Positions 44,031 through 53,261 of a stretch of DNA of 64,000 nt are shown piece after piece. The position numbers and the translations under genes are program-made. The DNA is from Robertkochia aurantiaca. Its GTDB lineage: Bacteria > Bacteroidota > Bacteroidia > Flavobacteriales > Flavobacteriaceae. Every line of letters begins with the position of its first letter. Position 1 is the first letter of the stretch. Location of the stretch: the NCBI RefSeq assembly GCF_020166495.1, contig NZ_JAINZS010000006.1, positions 124,001 through 188,000 of the forward strand, given 5' to 3'. Under the pieces are notes generated by a model that worked only from the letters and a program-made list of their open reading frames with translations, had not been told where the DNA came from and searched no databases.

Positions 44031-44050
44031 ACACAATTATATCATTCACT

Positions 44051-44095
44051 ACCAAAAAATTTATTCATGCTTTTGCGTGAATAAATTTTTTTGGT
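44051..44095 (+). terminator. Long hairpin between acpP and fabF
   Basis: A 17-bp AT-rich stem, ACCAAAAAATTTATTCA against TGAATAAATTTTTTTGGT (one bulged T), with a 10-nt loop. No T run follows the stem, so it is more likely an mRNA-stabilising or partial-attenuation element that sets the acpP:fabF ratio than a strong terminator. Confidence 0.6.
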
Positions 44096-44133
44096 AGATT
44101 ACTTTTCCCTAAAGTATTTCAAAGTTTATTCCT

Positions 44134-45384
44134 ATGGAATTAAAGCGAGTTGTTGTAACGGGTTTAGGAGCCTTAACTCCTATCGGCAATACCAAAGAAG
44201 ACTATTGGAATGGTCTTAAAAATGGGGTAAGCGGGGCAGCACCCATCACCCATTTTGATGCTTCGAACTTCAAAACACAATTCGCCTGCGAGGTAAAGAA
44301 TTTTGACCCCACAGATTTCATCGATCGTAAGGAAGTCAGACGTACCGACAGGTTTGCTCAATACGCCCTTGTGACGGCCGATGAAGCTCTGAAAGATTCC
44401 GGCCTGGAGTTGGAATCGCTCGATAAATACCGGGTTGGTGTTATCTGGGGAGCCGGTATCGGCGGCCTGGAAACCTTCCAGGAAGAGGTGGTCAAATGGG
44501 CTCAGGGAGATGGTCAGCCTCGATTTAACCCATTTTTTATACCCAAAATGATCGCAGATATTGCACCAGGCTTGATCTCTATCAAGTACGGGTTCATGGG
44601 CCCTAACTATACCACGGTTTCGGCTTGTGCCTCTTCGGCCAACGCGATCATCGATGCCCTTAATTCCATTCGTCTGGGCACTACCGATGTAGTGATCACA
44701 GGTGGGTCGGAAGCAGCGGTTACCGAAGCCGGAATGGGCGGGTTTAATGCTATGCACGCCATGAGTACCCGTAACGACGATCCGCAGAGTGCGTCAAGAC
44801 CATTTGATGCCAATCGTGACGGTTTCGTACTTGGGGAAGGCTCAGGAGCCCTTATCCTTGAAGAGTACGAACATGCCAAGGCACGCGGTGCAAAAATCTA
44901 TGCAGAAGTAGTAGGTGGCGGACTCTCGTCTGACGCTTACCATATGACCGCTCCGCATCCTGACGGGATTGGTGTAGTGGCCGTTATGGAAAACTGCCTG
45001 CGAAATGCCGGGATGAAGCCTGAAGATGTTGATCATATCAACACCCATGGTACTTCAACTCCGCTGGGTGATGTGGCCGAACTGAAAGCCATCGGGAAAG
45101 TGTTCGGTGATCATGCCAAAAACATTAACATCAATTCGACTAAGTCAATGACCGGTCACCTTCTTGGTGCTGCCGGTGCTGTAGAAGCTATTGCATCGTT
45201 ATTGGCCATGCAACATTCATTGGTGCCGCCAACGATCAATCACTCGGCAGTTGATGAGAATATTGATCCAAAACTTAATCTCACCCTGAATAAAGCAGAG
45301 GAAAGAGAGGTTAAGGTTGCGATGAGCAATACCTTCGGTTTCGGAGGTCACAATGCCTGTGTGTTGTTTAAAAAACTGGACTAG
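44134..45384 (+). CDS. fabF: 3-oxoacyl-ACP synthase II
   Basis: Condensing enzyme of 416 residues that extends acyl-ACP with malonyl-ACP. The Cys-His-His triad is C165 (TVSACASSANAI), the His in NTHGTSTPLGD (about 305) and the His in MTGHLLGAAG (about 342). Length and motif spacing fit FabF. It lies in the common order acpP-fabF-rnc. Confidence 0.97.
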   Translation: MELKRVVVTGLGALTPIGNTKEDYWNGLKNGVSGAAPITHFDASNFKTQFACEVKNFDPTDFIDRKEVRRTDRFAQYALVTADEALKDSGLELESLDKYRVGVIWGAGIGGLETFQEEVVKWAQGDGQPRFNPFFIPKMIADIAPGLISIKYGFMGPNYTTVSACASSANAIIDALNSIRLGTTDVVITGGSEAAVTEAGMGGFNAMHAMSTRNDDPQSASRPFDANRDGFVLGEGSGALILEEYEHAKARGAKIYAEVVGGGLSSDAYHMTAPHPDGIGVVAVMENCLRNAGMKPEDVDHINTHGTSTPLGDVAELKAIGKVFGDHAKNININSTKSMTGHLLGAAGAVEAIASLLAMQHSLVPPTINHSAVDENIDPKLNLTLNKAEEREVKVAMSNTFGFGGHNACVLFKKLD

Positions 45385-45398
45385 TTGAAACGTGCTGA

Positions 45399-46139
45399 AT
45401 GAGTTTCATTCGAAAAATATTAGATTCCCGCTCCGATGAGGAGGGGGAATTTTTTTTAGAAATCAGCCGTATTTTAGGATTTAAACCCAAGGAATTAAAA
45501 TACTATCGCAAGGCATTTACCCACCGTTCAATGAATGAAAAAGATGCGAACGGAAATGCAATCAACTACGAAAGACTGGAATTTTTAGGCGATTCCATGC
45601 TGGGGACCATTATTTCTCACCACCTTTTTAACGAAGTGCCCTCGGGAGACGAGGGGTACCTTACCAAGATGCGTTCCAAGGTGGTAAGCCGCGAACATCT
45701 CAACGAGCTGGGAAAAGATCTGGGACTTCTGCAGTTCGTACGCAGTAAGATCGATAAGAATAACTTCGGTGAGAATATACACGGAAATATTTTCGAGGCC
45801 CTCATAGGTGCAATCTTCCTCGACAGGGGATATAAGTATTGCGAGAAATTTATCAGAACCCGGGTGATCGAGCCTTATGTTGATATTGACCGACTGGAGG
45901 GAAAGATCATCAGTTACAAAAGTCTTGTCATCGAGTATTGCCAGAAACAGAAGAAGAAATTCTTCTTTGATGTTTTCGAAGACGAAGGTAATGACCACAT
46001 AAAGCACTTTGGAGTCAGGCTTTATATAGACGATTTGCTGATGGGTAAGGGTAGGGCTACTTCTAAAAAGAAGGCTGAAGAGATCGCCGCCAAGCGAACC
46101 TACTACGCACTGCAGTCGGAAATAGACGATGTGGTCTGA
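45399..46139 (+). CDS. rnc: Ribonuclease III
   Basis: Double-stranded RNA endonuclease of 246 residues. The signature ERLEFLGDSMLG (58-69) holds catalytic acidic residues, with the second set in NIFEALIGAIFLD. A C-terminal dsRNA-binding domain starts near residue 170 (SYKSLVIEYCQKQKK) and ends in KKKAEEIAAKRTYYAL. It follows fabF by 14 bp. Confidence 0.96.
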   Translation: MSFIRKILDSRSDEEGEFFLEISRILGFKPKELKYYRKAFTHRSMNEKDANGNAINYERLEFLGDSMLGTIISHHLFNEVPSGDEGYLTKMRSKVVSREHLNELGKDLGLLQFVRSKIDKNNFGENIHGNIFEALIGAIFLDRGYKYCEKFIRTRVIEPYVDIDRLEGKIISYKSLVIEYCQKQKKKFFFDVFEDEGNDHIKHFGVRLYIDDLLMGKGRATSKKKAEEIAAKRTYYALQSEIDDVV

Positions 46140-46189
46140 CCTACTATATCGTTTGCGTAGATACTCTCGCCATAATCAGTTACTTAAAG

Positions 46190-46220
46190 TTGCTAAGTCG
46201 CCTGCAGAATTATATCTTTA
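46190..46220 (+). promoter_or_regulatory. Promoter of the IPExxxVDY-pyk pair
   Basis: TTG (46190-46192), a 20-bp spacer and TATCTTTA (46213-46220) match the Bacteroidota promoter pattern, 20 bp before the ATG. Confidence 0.55.
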
Positions 46221-46240
46221 CACAGTTCATGTGAGCAATT

Positions 46241-46726
46241 ATGGCCGTCCACAAGCTTTTTGAAGATGAGATCAGCGAGCACTCCTATTCACTGATCGCC
46301 GTACATAGTTCAATGGAAGATTACAGGTTGGCCTATTTCCTGAATTCCCGCGCAGCGACCAGGCTCAAAAGACTTAAGCAAGACCTTATGCTGGAGAACG
46401 ATGTCGGCTTTCCCATTTTCGAGTGGATCGATGAAGCCAGCGATATCTGCTGGAACCTGTTGCGAAACAAGGTCAGAATCGCTCACGAAACAAAGCAGAC
46501 TGACGATATGTTCGGCGAGGGAACGGCCTACCGGTCACATTACCTGATACCTGAAAAACAACAGGTTGATTATTTTGTCAAGATCGATAACGAAGGCCCT
46601 TACGCTCAAACGGAAAGGCTTATCAGAACCATAAAAGATATACCCCAGGTGATTACAGCCTATCAGCTCGATCCGGGGGACTTGAAATCTAAGAATAATT
46701 TAATTTTTTTAGTGAATGCCAAATAG
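46241..46726 (+). CDS. IPExxxVDY family protein
   Basis: Cytosolic protein of 161 residues from a Bacteroidota-specific family named for its motif, present here as IPEKQQVDYFVKI (about 106-118). The function is unknown. It overlaps the pyruvate kinase start by 11 bp, an arrangement commonly seen in flavobacteria, suggesting translational coupling. Confidence 0.9.
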   Translation: MAVHKLFEDEISEHSYSLIAVHSSMEDYRLAYFLNSRAATRLKRLKQDLMLENDVGFPIFEWIDEASDICWNLLRNKVRIAHETKQTDDMFGEGTAYRSHYLIPEKQQVDYFVKIDNEGPYAQTERLIRTIKDIPQVITAYQLDPGDLKSKNNLIFLVNAK

Positions 46727-48143
46727 CAAGAAAACAAAGATCGTCGCCACTCTCGGGCCGGCTACCAGTGATAAAGATACACTACGGGCCATGATCGAGG
46801 CCGGGGTGAACGTATTTCGTATAAATTTTTCGCATGCCGATTATGAAGACGTAAAGTCCCGAATTAAAATGATCAGGGAGCTAAGCGAAGAGCTCAACTA
46901 TCATGCCGCCATCCTCGCAGACCTTCAGGGTCCTAAGCTGCGGGTAGGGGTTATGAAGGAAGATGTGGTCGTTAGCAAAGGTGATGAGATCACTTTTGTC
47001 ACAGGGAAACCTTTTGAAGGTGACTCTGATAAAGTCTATATGAACTATAAAGAGTTCCCCAGAGATGTAAACCCCGGGGAAAAGATATTGCTTGACGATG
47101 GGAAACTGATCTTCGAAGTGGTTTCAACCAATAAGTCGAGCGAGGTGAAGGCTAAGGTATTACAGGGTGGTCCGCTTCGTTCAAAAAAAGGGGTAAACCT
47201 TCCCAATACAAATATTTCGCTCCCTGCACTAACTAAAAAAGATGTGGAAGATGCGATATTCGCGATTGGTCAGGAGGTAGACTGGATGGCACTCTCTTTT
47301 GTAAGACATGCCGCCGACCTCTTAGACCTTCAAAAACTGATCAAAGAGCACAGTAAATATAAAATCCCCATCATCGCCAAGATTGAAAAGCCCGAAGCAG
47401 TTGAAAATATCGATAAGATCGTGGCTTATTGTGACGGTCTCATGGTAGCCCGGGGGGATCTGGGTGTTGAGATACCCGCGCATGAGGTGCCGCTGGTACA
47501 GAAACAACTGGTGTTGCGGGCTAAAAAGGCGCGTATTCCGGTGATTATTGCCACACAGATGATGGAGACCATGATCAGCAGCCTTACACCTACTCGCGCT
47601 GAGGTTAACGACGTGGCGAATTCGGTAATGGACGGTGCTGATGCAGTAATGCTTTCCGGCGAAACTTCAGTAGGAGCATACCCGGTACAGGTGATCGAGA
47701 AAATGAGCAGTATCATATCAAGTGTTGAGCATTCTCACCTGATCAAAGTCCCACAGGAGCCCCCGCACATCAAAACCAAGCGATATATAACCAAATCGGT
47801 ATGTTATCACGCGGCCAGTATGGCCAATGATATAAACGCACAGGTTATCACAACTCTTACAAACAGTGGTTATACGGCTTTTCAGATCTCTGCATGGAGA
47901 CCCAAGGCACATATACTGGTCTTCACTTCAAACCGCCGTATTTTATCCCAACTCAGCTTGCTATGGGGGGTAAAGGCATATCACTATGATAAGTTTGTAA
48001 GTACCGATCAGACCATAGAAGATGTTACCCGCATTGCAGAAGAGAAAGGATTTCTGAAAGAAGGTGATATGATGATCAGTCTTGCGGCTATGCCGATCAA
48101 AGAGAAAGGAATGGTGAATACGCTTAGGGTAACCGAAGTGTGA
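46716..48143 (+). CDS. pyk: Pyruvate kinase
   Basis: Glycolytic enzyme of 475 residues converting PEP and ADP to pyruvate and ATP. Marks are the opening KKTKIVATLGPATSD, NVFRINFSHADYEDV, the catalytic Lys in IIAKIEKPEAVENID, the metal site MVARGDLGVEIP and IIATQMMETMI. The C-terminal allosteric domain is present (about 350-475). A strong terminator follows. Confidence 0.97.
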   Translation: MPNSKKTKIVATLGPATSDKDTLRAMIEAGVNVFRINFSHADYEDVKSRIKMIRELSEELNYHAAILADLQGPKLRVGVMKEDVVVSKGDEITFVTGKPFEGDSDKVYMNYKEFPRDVNPGEKILLDDGKLIFEVVSTNKSSEVKAKVLQGGPLRSKKGVNLPNTNISLPALTKKDVEDAIFAIGQEVDWMALSFVRHAADLLDLQKLIKEHSKYKIPIIAKIEKPEAVENIDKIVAYCDGLMVARGDLGVEIPAHEVPLVQKQLVLRAKKARIPVIIATQMMETMISSLTPTRAEVNDVANSVMDGADAVMLSGETSVGAYPVQVIEKMSSIISSVEHSHLIKVPQEPPHIKTKRYITKSVCYHAASMANDINAQVITTLTNSGYTAFQISAWRPKAHILVFTSNRRILSQLSLLWGVKAYHYDKFVSTDQTIEDVTRIAEEKGFLKEGDMMISLAAMPIKEKGMVNTLRVTEV

Positions 48144-48161
48144 TCGTTCATTAAAAAAAAC

Positions 48162-48194
48162 AAAAAAAGGATCAGCTTAAACTGATCCTTTTTT
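48162..48194 (+). terminator. Bidirectional terminator after pyk
   Basis: Stem GGATCAG / CTGATCC with a 6-nt loop, seven A before it and six T after it. It can stop both pyk and the convergent DUF1080 operon. Confidence 0.88.
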
Positions 48195-48211
48195 GTTTTA
48201 TATAGGAGAGA

Positions 48212-49018
48212 TTATAATTCCCGCAGCCAGATGTTGCGATAGCTTACCCCGCTGTTATCGTTATGATCCTGTAAAATGATCGGTCCTTTCCCGTGAGGGT
48301 TGTTCTTAGGCCACCCTATGTATTCGGTCGTGCCTTCAATGACTGCATGGTCCTGTATCAATACCCCGTTATGCAGTACCGTCATGGTAGCCGGTTGGGT
48401 CTTGTTTCCCGCAGCGTCCCATTCCGGTGCGTGATAAATAATATCATAGGTCTGCCATTCACCCGATGGTTTGCTGGCATTTACCAGAGGAGGGTGTTGT
48501 TTGTAAATGGCACCGGCCTGTCCGTTGACATAGGTTGAGTTATCATAGCTGTCGAGTACCTGTATCTCATACAGCCCCTGTAAGAAGATCCCGCTATTAC
48601 CCCGATTCTGACCATCATTCCTGGGTTCTTCGGGATTTTTCCACTCAATATGGAGCTGGATATCTCCGAACTCCTGTTTGGTTTTGATATTGCCGCTGCC
48701 GTCTTTTACGGTTACGCTACCGTCATCGTTCAGTATCCAGGGAGCCGGGGCGCCCTCTTCTTTAGCGCTTTCCCAGGCCTCCAGGTCTTTTCCGTTCAAT
48801 AGAACGATGGCATCTCCGGGAGGTGTGCCGGGCTCACCGGTGCTTACCTTTTCAGGAACCGGTTCCCAAAGCTCGGTGTCTTTTGGATCAGTGGGTTCTT
48901 CAGATTCATAGGCAGCCAATTCTTTTTCTTGCATAGGATCTGCTTTTTTGTTTTCAGATGATTGCCCGCAGGAGGTTATGATTCCTGCCGAGGCTATTAA
49001 GACAAGGGCTTTTTTCAC
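48212..49018 (-). CDS. DUF1080 (3-keto-disaccharide hydrolase-type) lipoprotein
   Basis: Exported protein of 268 residues with a lipoprotein signal (ASAGIITSCGQ, Cys17). After an acidic linker comes a concanavalin-like DUF1080 domain with LLNGKDLEAWES, NRGNSGIFLQGLYEIQVLDS and QAGAIYKQHPP. DUF1080 members cleave 3-keto-glycosides by elimination/hydration. It is the last gene of the six-gene minus-strand operon and lies 2 bp after its paralogue, so the two may differ in substrate or location. Confidence 0.87.
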   Translation of the reverse strand: MKKALVLIASAGIITSCGQSSENKKADPMQEKELAAYESEEPTDPKDTELWEPVPEKVSTGEPGTPPGDAIVLLNGKDLEAWESAKEEGAPAPWILNDDGSVTVKDGSGNIKTKQEFGDIQLHIEWKNPEEPRNDGQNRGNSGIFLQGLYEIQVLDSYDNSTYVNGQAGAIYKQHPPLVNASKPSGEWQTYDIIYHAPEWDAAGNKTQPATMTVLHNGVLIQDHAVIEGTTEYIGWPKNNPHGKGPIILQDHNDNSGVSYRNIWLREL

Positions 49019-49020
49019 GT

Positions 49021-49779
49021 TTATAGTTTTTTTATCTTGATATTTCTGTATGCTACTTTGTCATCATGGTCCTGTAAGGCAATTTTGCCGGTCCAGTCGC
49101 CTGCAAAGTCTTTCCAGTCGGCGAATTTTGAGTTAGCCACCATCGCTTTCCATGCTTCCTCATCTAACGGAAATTCGGTCACCACCACTCCGTTATGGGT
49201 AACCCGGCCTTCTTTGGTATTGTGATTGATTTCTATTTCATAAGTATTCCAGGATCCTAAGGGGCTGCTTACGTCTTCCGAGGGCGGAACCATATCGTAA
49301 AGGGCTCCGGCCTGGTGGGTTTTACCACCTACATTGGCATCGGGGTGCTTTTGATTGTCCAATACCTGTATTTCAGGACCGGTATAATAGGCTCGGTTAT
49401 ATTCCGGCATTTCCTGAACAGCCCACATAATTCCGCTGTTGCCACCTTCAGAGATCTTCCATTCGAGGCTCAGAATAAAACTGGTAAATTCTTCATCGGT
49501 TACGATGGTGTGATTTTCACCTTCCTTCGGATAAAAGACAAGGGCATCGCCCTCGACTTTCCAGTTTTCCGGGAACGTATCTTCCGGTTCATTGTATCCA
49601 TGCCAGGCGTCGGTGCTGCTTCCATCGAAAAGCACCAGCCATTCATCGGTGTCTTCTGAAATCATTTCGGTCTTAGTATCTGCTGTGGCCGGGCTCTCTT
49701 TGACTTCTTTTTTTTCTTCCTTACAGGAAATGAATGCCATAAAAGAAAATATGGCAAGGGTGAAGGTTCTTGTTTTCAT
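49021..49779 (-). CDS. DUF1080 (3-keto-disaccharide hydrolase-type) lipoprotein, paralogue
   Basis: Protein of 252 residues with a lipoprotein signal (FMAFISCKEE, Cys19). DUF1080 domain marks are VLFDGSSTDAWHGYN, GGNSGIMWAVQE, GPEIQVLDNQKHPD and HQAGALYDMVPP. Related to the neighbour but clearly diverged. It is probably anchored in the outer membrane or at its periplasmic face. It sits 1 bp downstream of the TIM-barrel gene. Confidence 0.88.
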   Translation of the reverse strand: MKTRTFTLAIFSFMAFISCKEEKKEVKESPATADTKTEMISEDTDEWLVLFDGSSTDAWHGYNEPEDTFPENWKVEGDALVFYPKEGENHTIVTDEEFTSFILSLEWKISEGGNSGIMWAVQEMPEYNRAYYTGPEIQVLDNQKHPDANVGGKTHQAGALYDMVPPSEDVSSPLGSWNTYEIEINHNTKEGRVTHNGVVVTEFPLDEEAWKAMVANSKFADWKDFAGDWTGKIALQDHDDKVAYRNIKIKKL

Positions 49780-49780
49780 A

Positions 49781-50833
49781 TTAGAGGTTGAGTATTTTTT
49801 TCAGTTTTTCTTCATCTGTGTCATCCCCGGCAAAATCGTCAAAAGCCTTTTCTGTGGCTTCTATGATATGCCGCTGAATAAAAGGTGCGCCCTCCCGGGC
49901 TCCCTGTTCGGGGCTTTTTATGCAGCACTCCCATTCCATCACAGCCCAAACGTCACACCCATACTGGGTGAGTTTCGAGAAGATGGTCTTAAAGTCGATC
50001 TGACCGTCGCCGAGGGAACGGTATCGTCCGGCCCGGTCTCTCCAGTCGTTGTAGCCACCGAAAGCTCCTTTTTTTCCCGTTGGGTTGAATTCTGAATCCT
50101 TAACATGAAATGATTTGATGAATTCATGATAGTGATCGATATAAGTGATATAATCAAGTTGTTGCAAAACAAAATGAGAGGGATCGTATAAAATGTTCAC
50201 CCTTTTGTGATTTCCGGTGGCTTCGAGAAATCTCTCGAAGGTGTCACCATCATGAATATCTTCACCGGGGTGTACCTCGTAGCACACATCTACCCCCTGT
50301 TCGTCGAACTCGTTAAGAATGGGCAGCCATCTTTTGGCCAGTTCTTCAAAGCCCATTTCGACAAGTCCCGGAGGTCGCTGAGGCCATGGGTGCCAGGTGT
50401 GCCAGAGCAGGGCTCCAGAAAAGGTAGCATGAGCATTCAGGCCGAGACGACGGCTGGCCTTAGCTGCTTTTTTCACCGTCTCCACCGCCCATTCGGTACG
50501 GGCTTTCGGGTTGCCTTTCAGGTGGTCCGGAGCAAAATTATCGAACATGATATCATAGGCAGGATGTACCGCCACCAATTGTCCCTGGAGGTGAGTCGAT
50601 AATTCGGTGATCTCGAGCCCGAATGAGTTGATCCTCCCTTTCAGGTCATCACAATAGGCCTGGCTCTCTGCAGCCTTATCAAGGTCAATCAGAAAATCGA
50701 CCCAGGTCGGTATTTGTATTCCTTTATAGCCAAGATCGGCGGCCCATTTACACATTCCGTCAAGGGAATTGAAGGGCGCTTTATCGTCTACGAACTGCGC
50801 CAGAAACACGGCGGGTCCTTTGATGGTTTTCAT
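49781..50833 (-). CDS. Sugar phosphate isomerase/epimerase (xylose-isomerase-like TIM barrel)
   Basis: Cytosolic AP_endonuc_2-type TIM barrel of 350 residues. Metal ligands are suggested by DVCYEVHPGEDIHDG, NILYDPSHFVLQ and FHVKDSEF. Such enzymes act on 3-keto or 2-keto sugars or inositols as isomerases, epimerases or dehydratases. No signal peptide is seen. It lies 18 bp downstream of the Gfo/Idh gene, in the glycoside operon. Confidence 0.88.
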   Translation of the reverse strand: MKTIKGPAVFLAQFVDDKAPFNSLDGMCKWAADLGYKGIQIPTWVDFLIDLDKAAESQAYCDDLKGRINSFGLEITELSTHLQGQLVAVHPAYDIMFDNFAPDHLKGNPKARTEWAVETVKKAAKASRRLGLNAHATFSGALLWHTWHPWPQRPPGLVEMGFEELAKRWLPILNEFDEQGVDVCYEVHPGEDIHDGDTFERFLEATGNHKRVNILYDPSHFVLQQLDYITYIDHYHEFIKSFHVKDSEFNPTGKKGAFGGYNDWRDRAGRYRSLGDGQIDFKTIFSKLTQYGCDVWAVMEWECCIKSPEQGAREGAPFIQRHIIEATEKAFDDFAGDDTDEEKLKKILNL

Positions 50834-50851
50834 AACGATGTTGTTTTATGG

Positions 50852-51991
50852 TTACAGGCTGACCCAGGAAGCGTTGTTCTTATCGCTTTCCACGGCAGCA
50901 TAGATAAATTGTACTCCTCTCAGTCCGTCTTTGACGGTAGGGAATTCTGCTTCTTTCTCTTTTCCCTCTAACCGGGCCTGCAATACACCGGCAAAACTGC
51001 GGTAAACGGTTGCGAAAGCCTCCAGGTATCCCTCGGGGTGTCCGGCCGGTATTCTTGAGCTTTCGGCTGCTTCAGGGTAGAGATTATTCCCTCCCGGAGT
51101 GTAAACAGTCAGGCTCTTATCGAGCCAGCGGCTGTAAAGTTTGTTGGGTTCTTCCTGGTACCATTCAAGGCTTCCCCTGGTACCGTAAATTTTGATGCCA
51201 AGGTCGTTTTCTTCCCCGGTGGCGATCTGTGAGAATGACATGGTTCCTTTGGCGCCATTGCTCATACGCAGCAAGACATTGCCGTCGTCGTCGAGAAGTC
51301 TGCCTTCCCCGAAACGCCCCAGGTCTGCAGCCAGTTCTTTGATCTGTAAGCCGCTGATGAATTCCAGCAGGTTTTCGGCATGGGTGCCGATATCGCCAAG
51401 AGCACCGCCTACACCTGAACGGCTCGGGTCTGTTCTCCAGGCGGCTTGTTTGTTTTCGGTTTTTTCGACCTCTGTGGCCAGCCAACCCTGGTGATAGGTT
51501 ACCTGCACCTTCCTGATCTCTCCGATATCACCTTCCCGTACCATTGCTCTTGCCTGTTTCACCATTGGGTAACCCGTATAGTTATGGGTGAGGGCAAAAA
51601 TAAGCCCGGTCTTTTCAACCAGATCAACCAGGGTTTGTGATTCTTCCGGGGTCAGGGTCATAGGTTTGTCGCAAACCACATGAAATCCATTTTCAAGGGC
51701 CAATTTGGCGGGCTCGAAATGCATGTGATTAGGCGTCACTATAGAAACAAAATCCATTCGTTCTCCTTCGGGTAATTTTTGTTCCTGTTCGATCATTTCA
51801 GCAAAGCTGCCGTAACAGCGATCTTCCGGCAGATAGAGTTCCTTGCCTGATCGTTTGGACTTTTCAGCACTGCTGCTGAAGGCTCCGCAAACCAATTCGA
51901 TCTGCCCGTCAATGGACGAGGCTTTGCGGTGAACATCGCCTATAAAAGAACCGATGCCGCCACCGACCATCCCCATTCGTAATTTTCTCAT
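50852..51991 (-). CDS. Gfo/Idh/MocA-family dehydrogenase
   Basis: NAD(P)-dependent sugar dehydrogenase of 379 residues. The Rossmann motif is GMVGGGIGSFIG (8-19) and the active-site motif is VCDKPMTLTPEESQ (about 109-122). No export signal, so it is cytosolic. Close homologues in similar operons oxidise or reduce the C3 position of sugars; here it may reduce a 3-keto sugar after uptake. It is 3 bp from the MFS gene. Confidence 0.9.
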   Translation of the reverse strand: MRKLRMGMVGGGIGSFIGDVHRKASSIDGQIELVCGAFSSSAEKSKRSGKELYLPEDRCYGSFAEMIEQEQKLPEGERMDFVSIVTPNHMHFEPAKLALENGFHVVCDKPMTLTPEESQTLVDLVEKTGLIFALTHNYTGYPMVKQARAMVREGDIGEIRKVQVTYHQGWLATEVEKTENKQAAWRTDPSRSGVGGALGDIGTHAENLLEFISGLQIKELAADLGRFGEGRLLDDDGNVLLRMSNGAKGTMSFSQIATGEENDLGIKIYGTRGSLEWYQEEPNKLYSRWLDKSLTVYTPGGNNLYPEAAESSRIPAGHPEGYLEAFATVYRSFAGVLQARLEGKEKEAEFPTVKDGLRGVQFIYAAVESDKNNASWVSL

Positions 51992-51994
51992 ATA

Positions 51995-53230
51995 CTAGAT
52001 CTCTTCTTTATATTCCACTTTTTCATTCTTAAACAAAATAGCAAATATAATCATGACCACAAAGGCAAAACCGGCAGGGTACATCCATATGTCTTTCCAT
52101 TGATGCGTTCCGTCTTCAAGAAGGAAGCTGTCTGCTACCTGTCCGGCGACCCAGAACCCGATAAGCATTCCCACTCCGTATGTTGCGAGGGTTATAAGTC
52201 CCTGTGCGGCACTCTTATATTTTTTACCCGCTTTCGAATCGGTATAGATCTGTCCGGATACGAAAAAGAAATCATAGCATATCCCGTGTAGTGCGATCCC
52301 GATAATGAGCATAAAGGCGAGTTCTCCGGCATCTCCGAAGGCGAACAGAAGGTATCTTACAGTCCACGCCAGCATACCGGCCAGAATGGTCAGTTTAAAT
52401 CCAAAGCGCTTGAAGAAGAAAGGAAGCAGTAGCATAAAAAGTACTTCTGAGGCCTGTCCGATAGTCATCTTCCCGGTCGGATTGTTCACTCCAATCTCTG
52501 CGAGAAAAGGGTTCGTATACTGGTAATAGAAGGCCAGAGGGATACAGATCAGTACCGAAGCGATGAAAAATACCAGGAAATTTTTGTCTTTCAGAAGCTT
52601 CAGGGCTTCCAGTCCGAGAATGTCAGAAAGGCTTACCTTTTCATCTTTATCAACTTTCGGTGGTGTTTTCGGTAGGGTAAAGCTGAAAAGTCCCAGAACG
52701 GCTGAGGCTACGGCGACCATGAGAAAGGTGTTTCGAAGCATCCCTTGTTCCCTTGCCTCAGGAGCATCCCAAAGAAATACATAACTGATAGTAAGACCGG
52801 CTACGATCCAGCCGATGGTTCCGAATACCCGAACAAAGGAAAACTCCTTGGCCGGATCTTTCATCTGGTTGAAAGATACAGAGTTCACCAGAGCCAGTGT
52901 AGGCATATAGGCGATCATATAACCAAGCACGAGCGGATAAAAGGCGGTGAAATCGGTGCTTTGGTACATCAGATACATCAGTACCGCTCCGGTCAGGTGT
53001 AAGAAGCCCAGGATGCGTTCTGCATTAAAATAACGGTCAGCGATGAGACCTATAATGAAAGGTGCCACGATCGCGCCCCATGATTGGGTGGAAAAGGCCA
53101 TGGCGGTTTGAGCTCCTGTTGCGTTAAGGTTGTCTCCCAGATAGGTTCCGAGGGTAACAAACCAGCCTCCCCAGATGAAGAATTCGAGGAACATCATCAG
53201 AGACAACTGGAATTGAACTTTTTTAGTCAT
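51995..53230 (-). CDS. NupG-like MFS transporter
   Basis: Major facilitator of 411 residues related to nucleoside:H+ symporters (NupG/XapB). Start chosen at ATG 53230 (MTKKVQFQLSLMMFLEFFIWG), which gives the proper first helix; the longer frame from 53350 adds 40 residues that overlap the upstream gene. In Bacteroidota glycoside loci this type is common and probably carries a mono- or keto-sugar rather than a nucleoside; that is inference. Confidence 0.85.
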   Translation of the reverse strand: MTKKVQFQLSLMMFLEFFIWGGWFVTLGTYLGDNLNATGAQTAMAFSTQSWGAIVAPFIIGLIADRYFNAERILGFLHLTGAVLMYLMYQSTDFTAFYPLVLGYMIAYMPTLALVNSVSFNQMKDPAKEFSFVRVFGTIGWIVAGLTISYVFLWDAPEAREQGMLRNTFLMVAVASAVLGLFSFTLPKTPPKVDKDEKVSLSDILGLEALKLLKDKNFLVFFIASVLICIPLAFYYQYTNPFLAEIGVNNPTGKMTIGQASEVLFMLLLPFFFKRFGFKLTILAGMLAWTVRYLLFAFGDAGELAFMLIIGIALHGICYDFFFVSGQIYTDSKAGKKYKSAAQGLITLATYGVGMLIGFWVAGQVADSFLLEDGTHQWKDIWMYPAGFAFVVMIIFAILFKNEKVEYKEEI

Positions 53231-53261
53231 AGTATGTAGCTTGTTAGTTAGGGTTTTGTGA

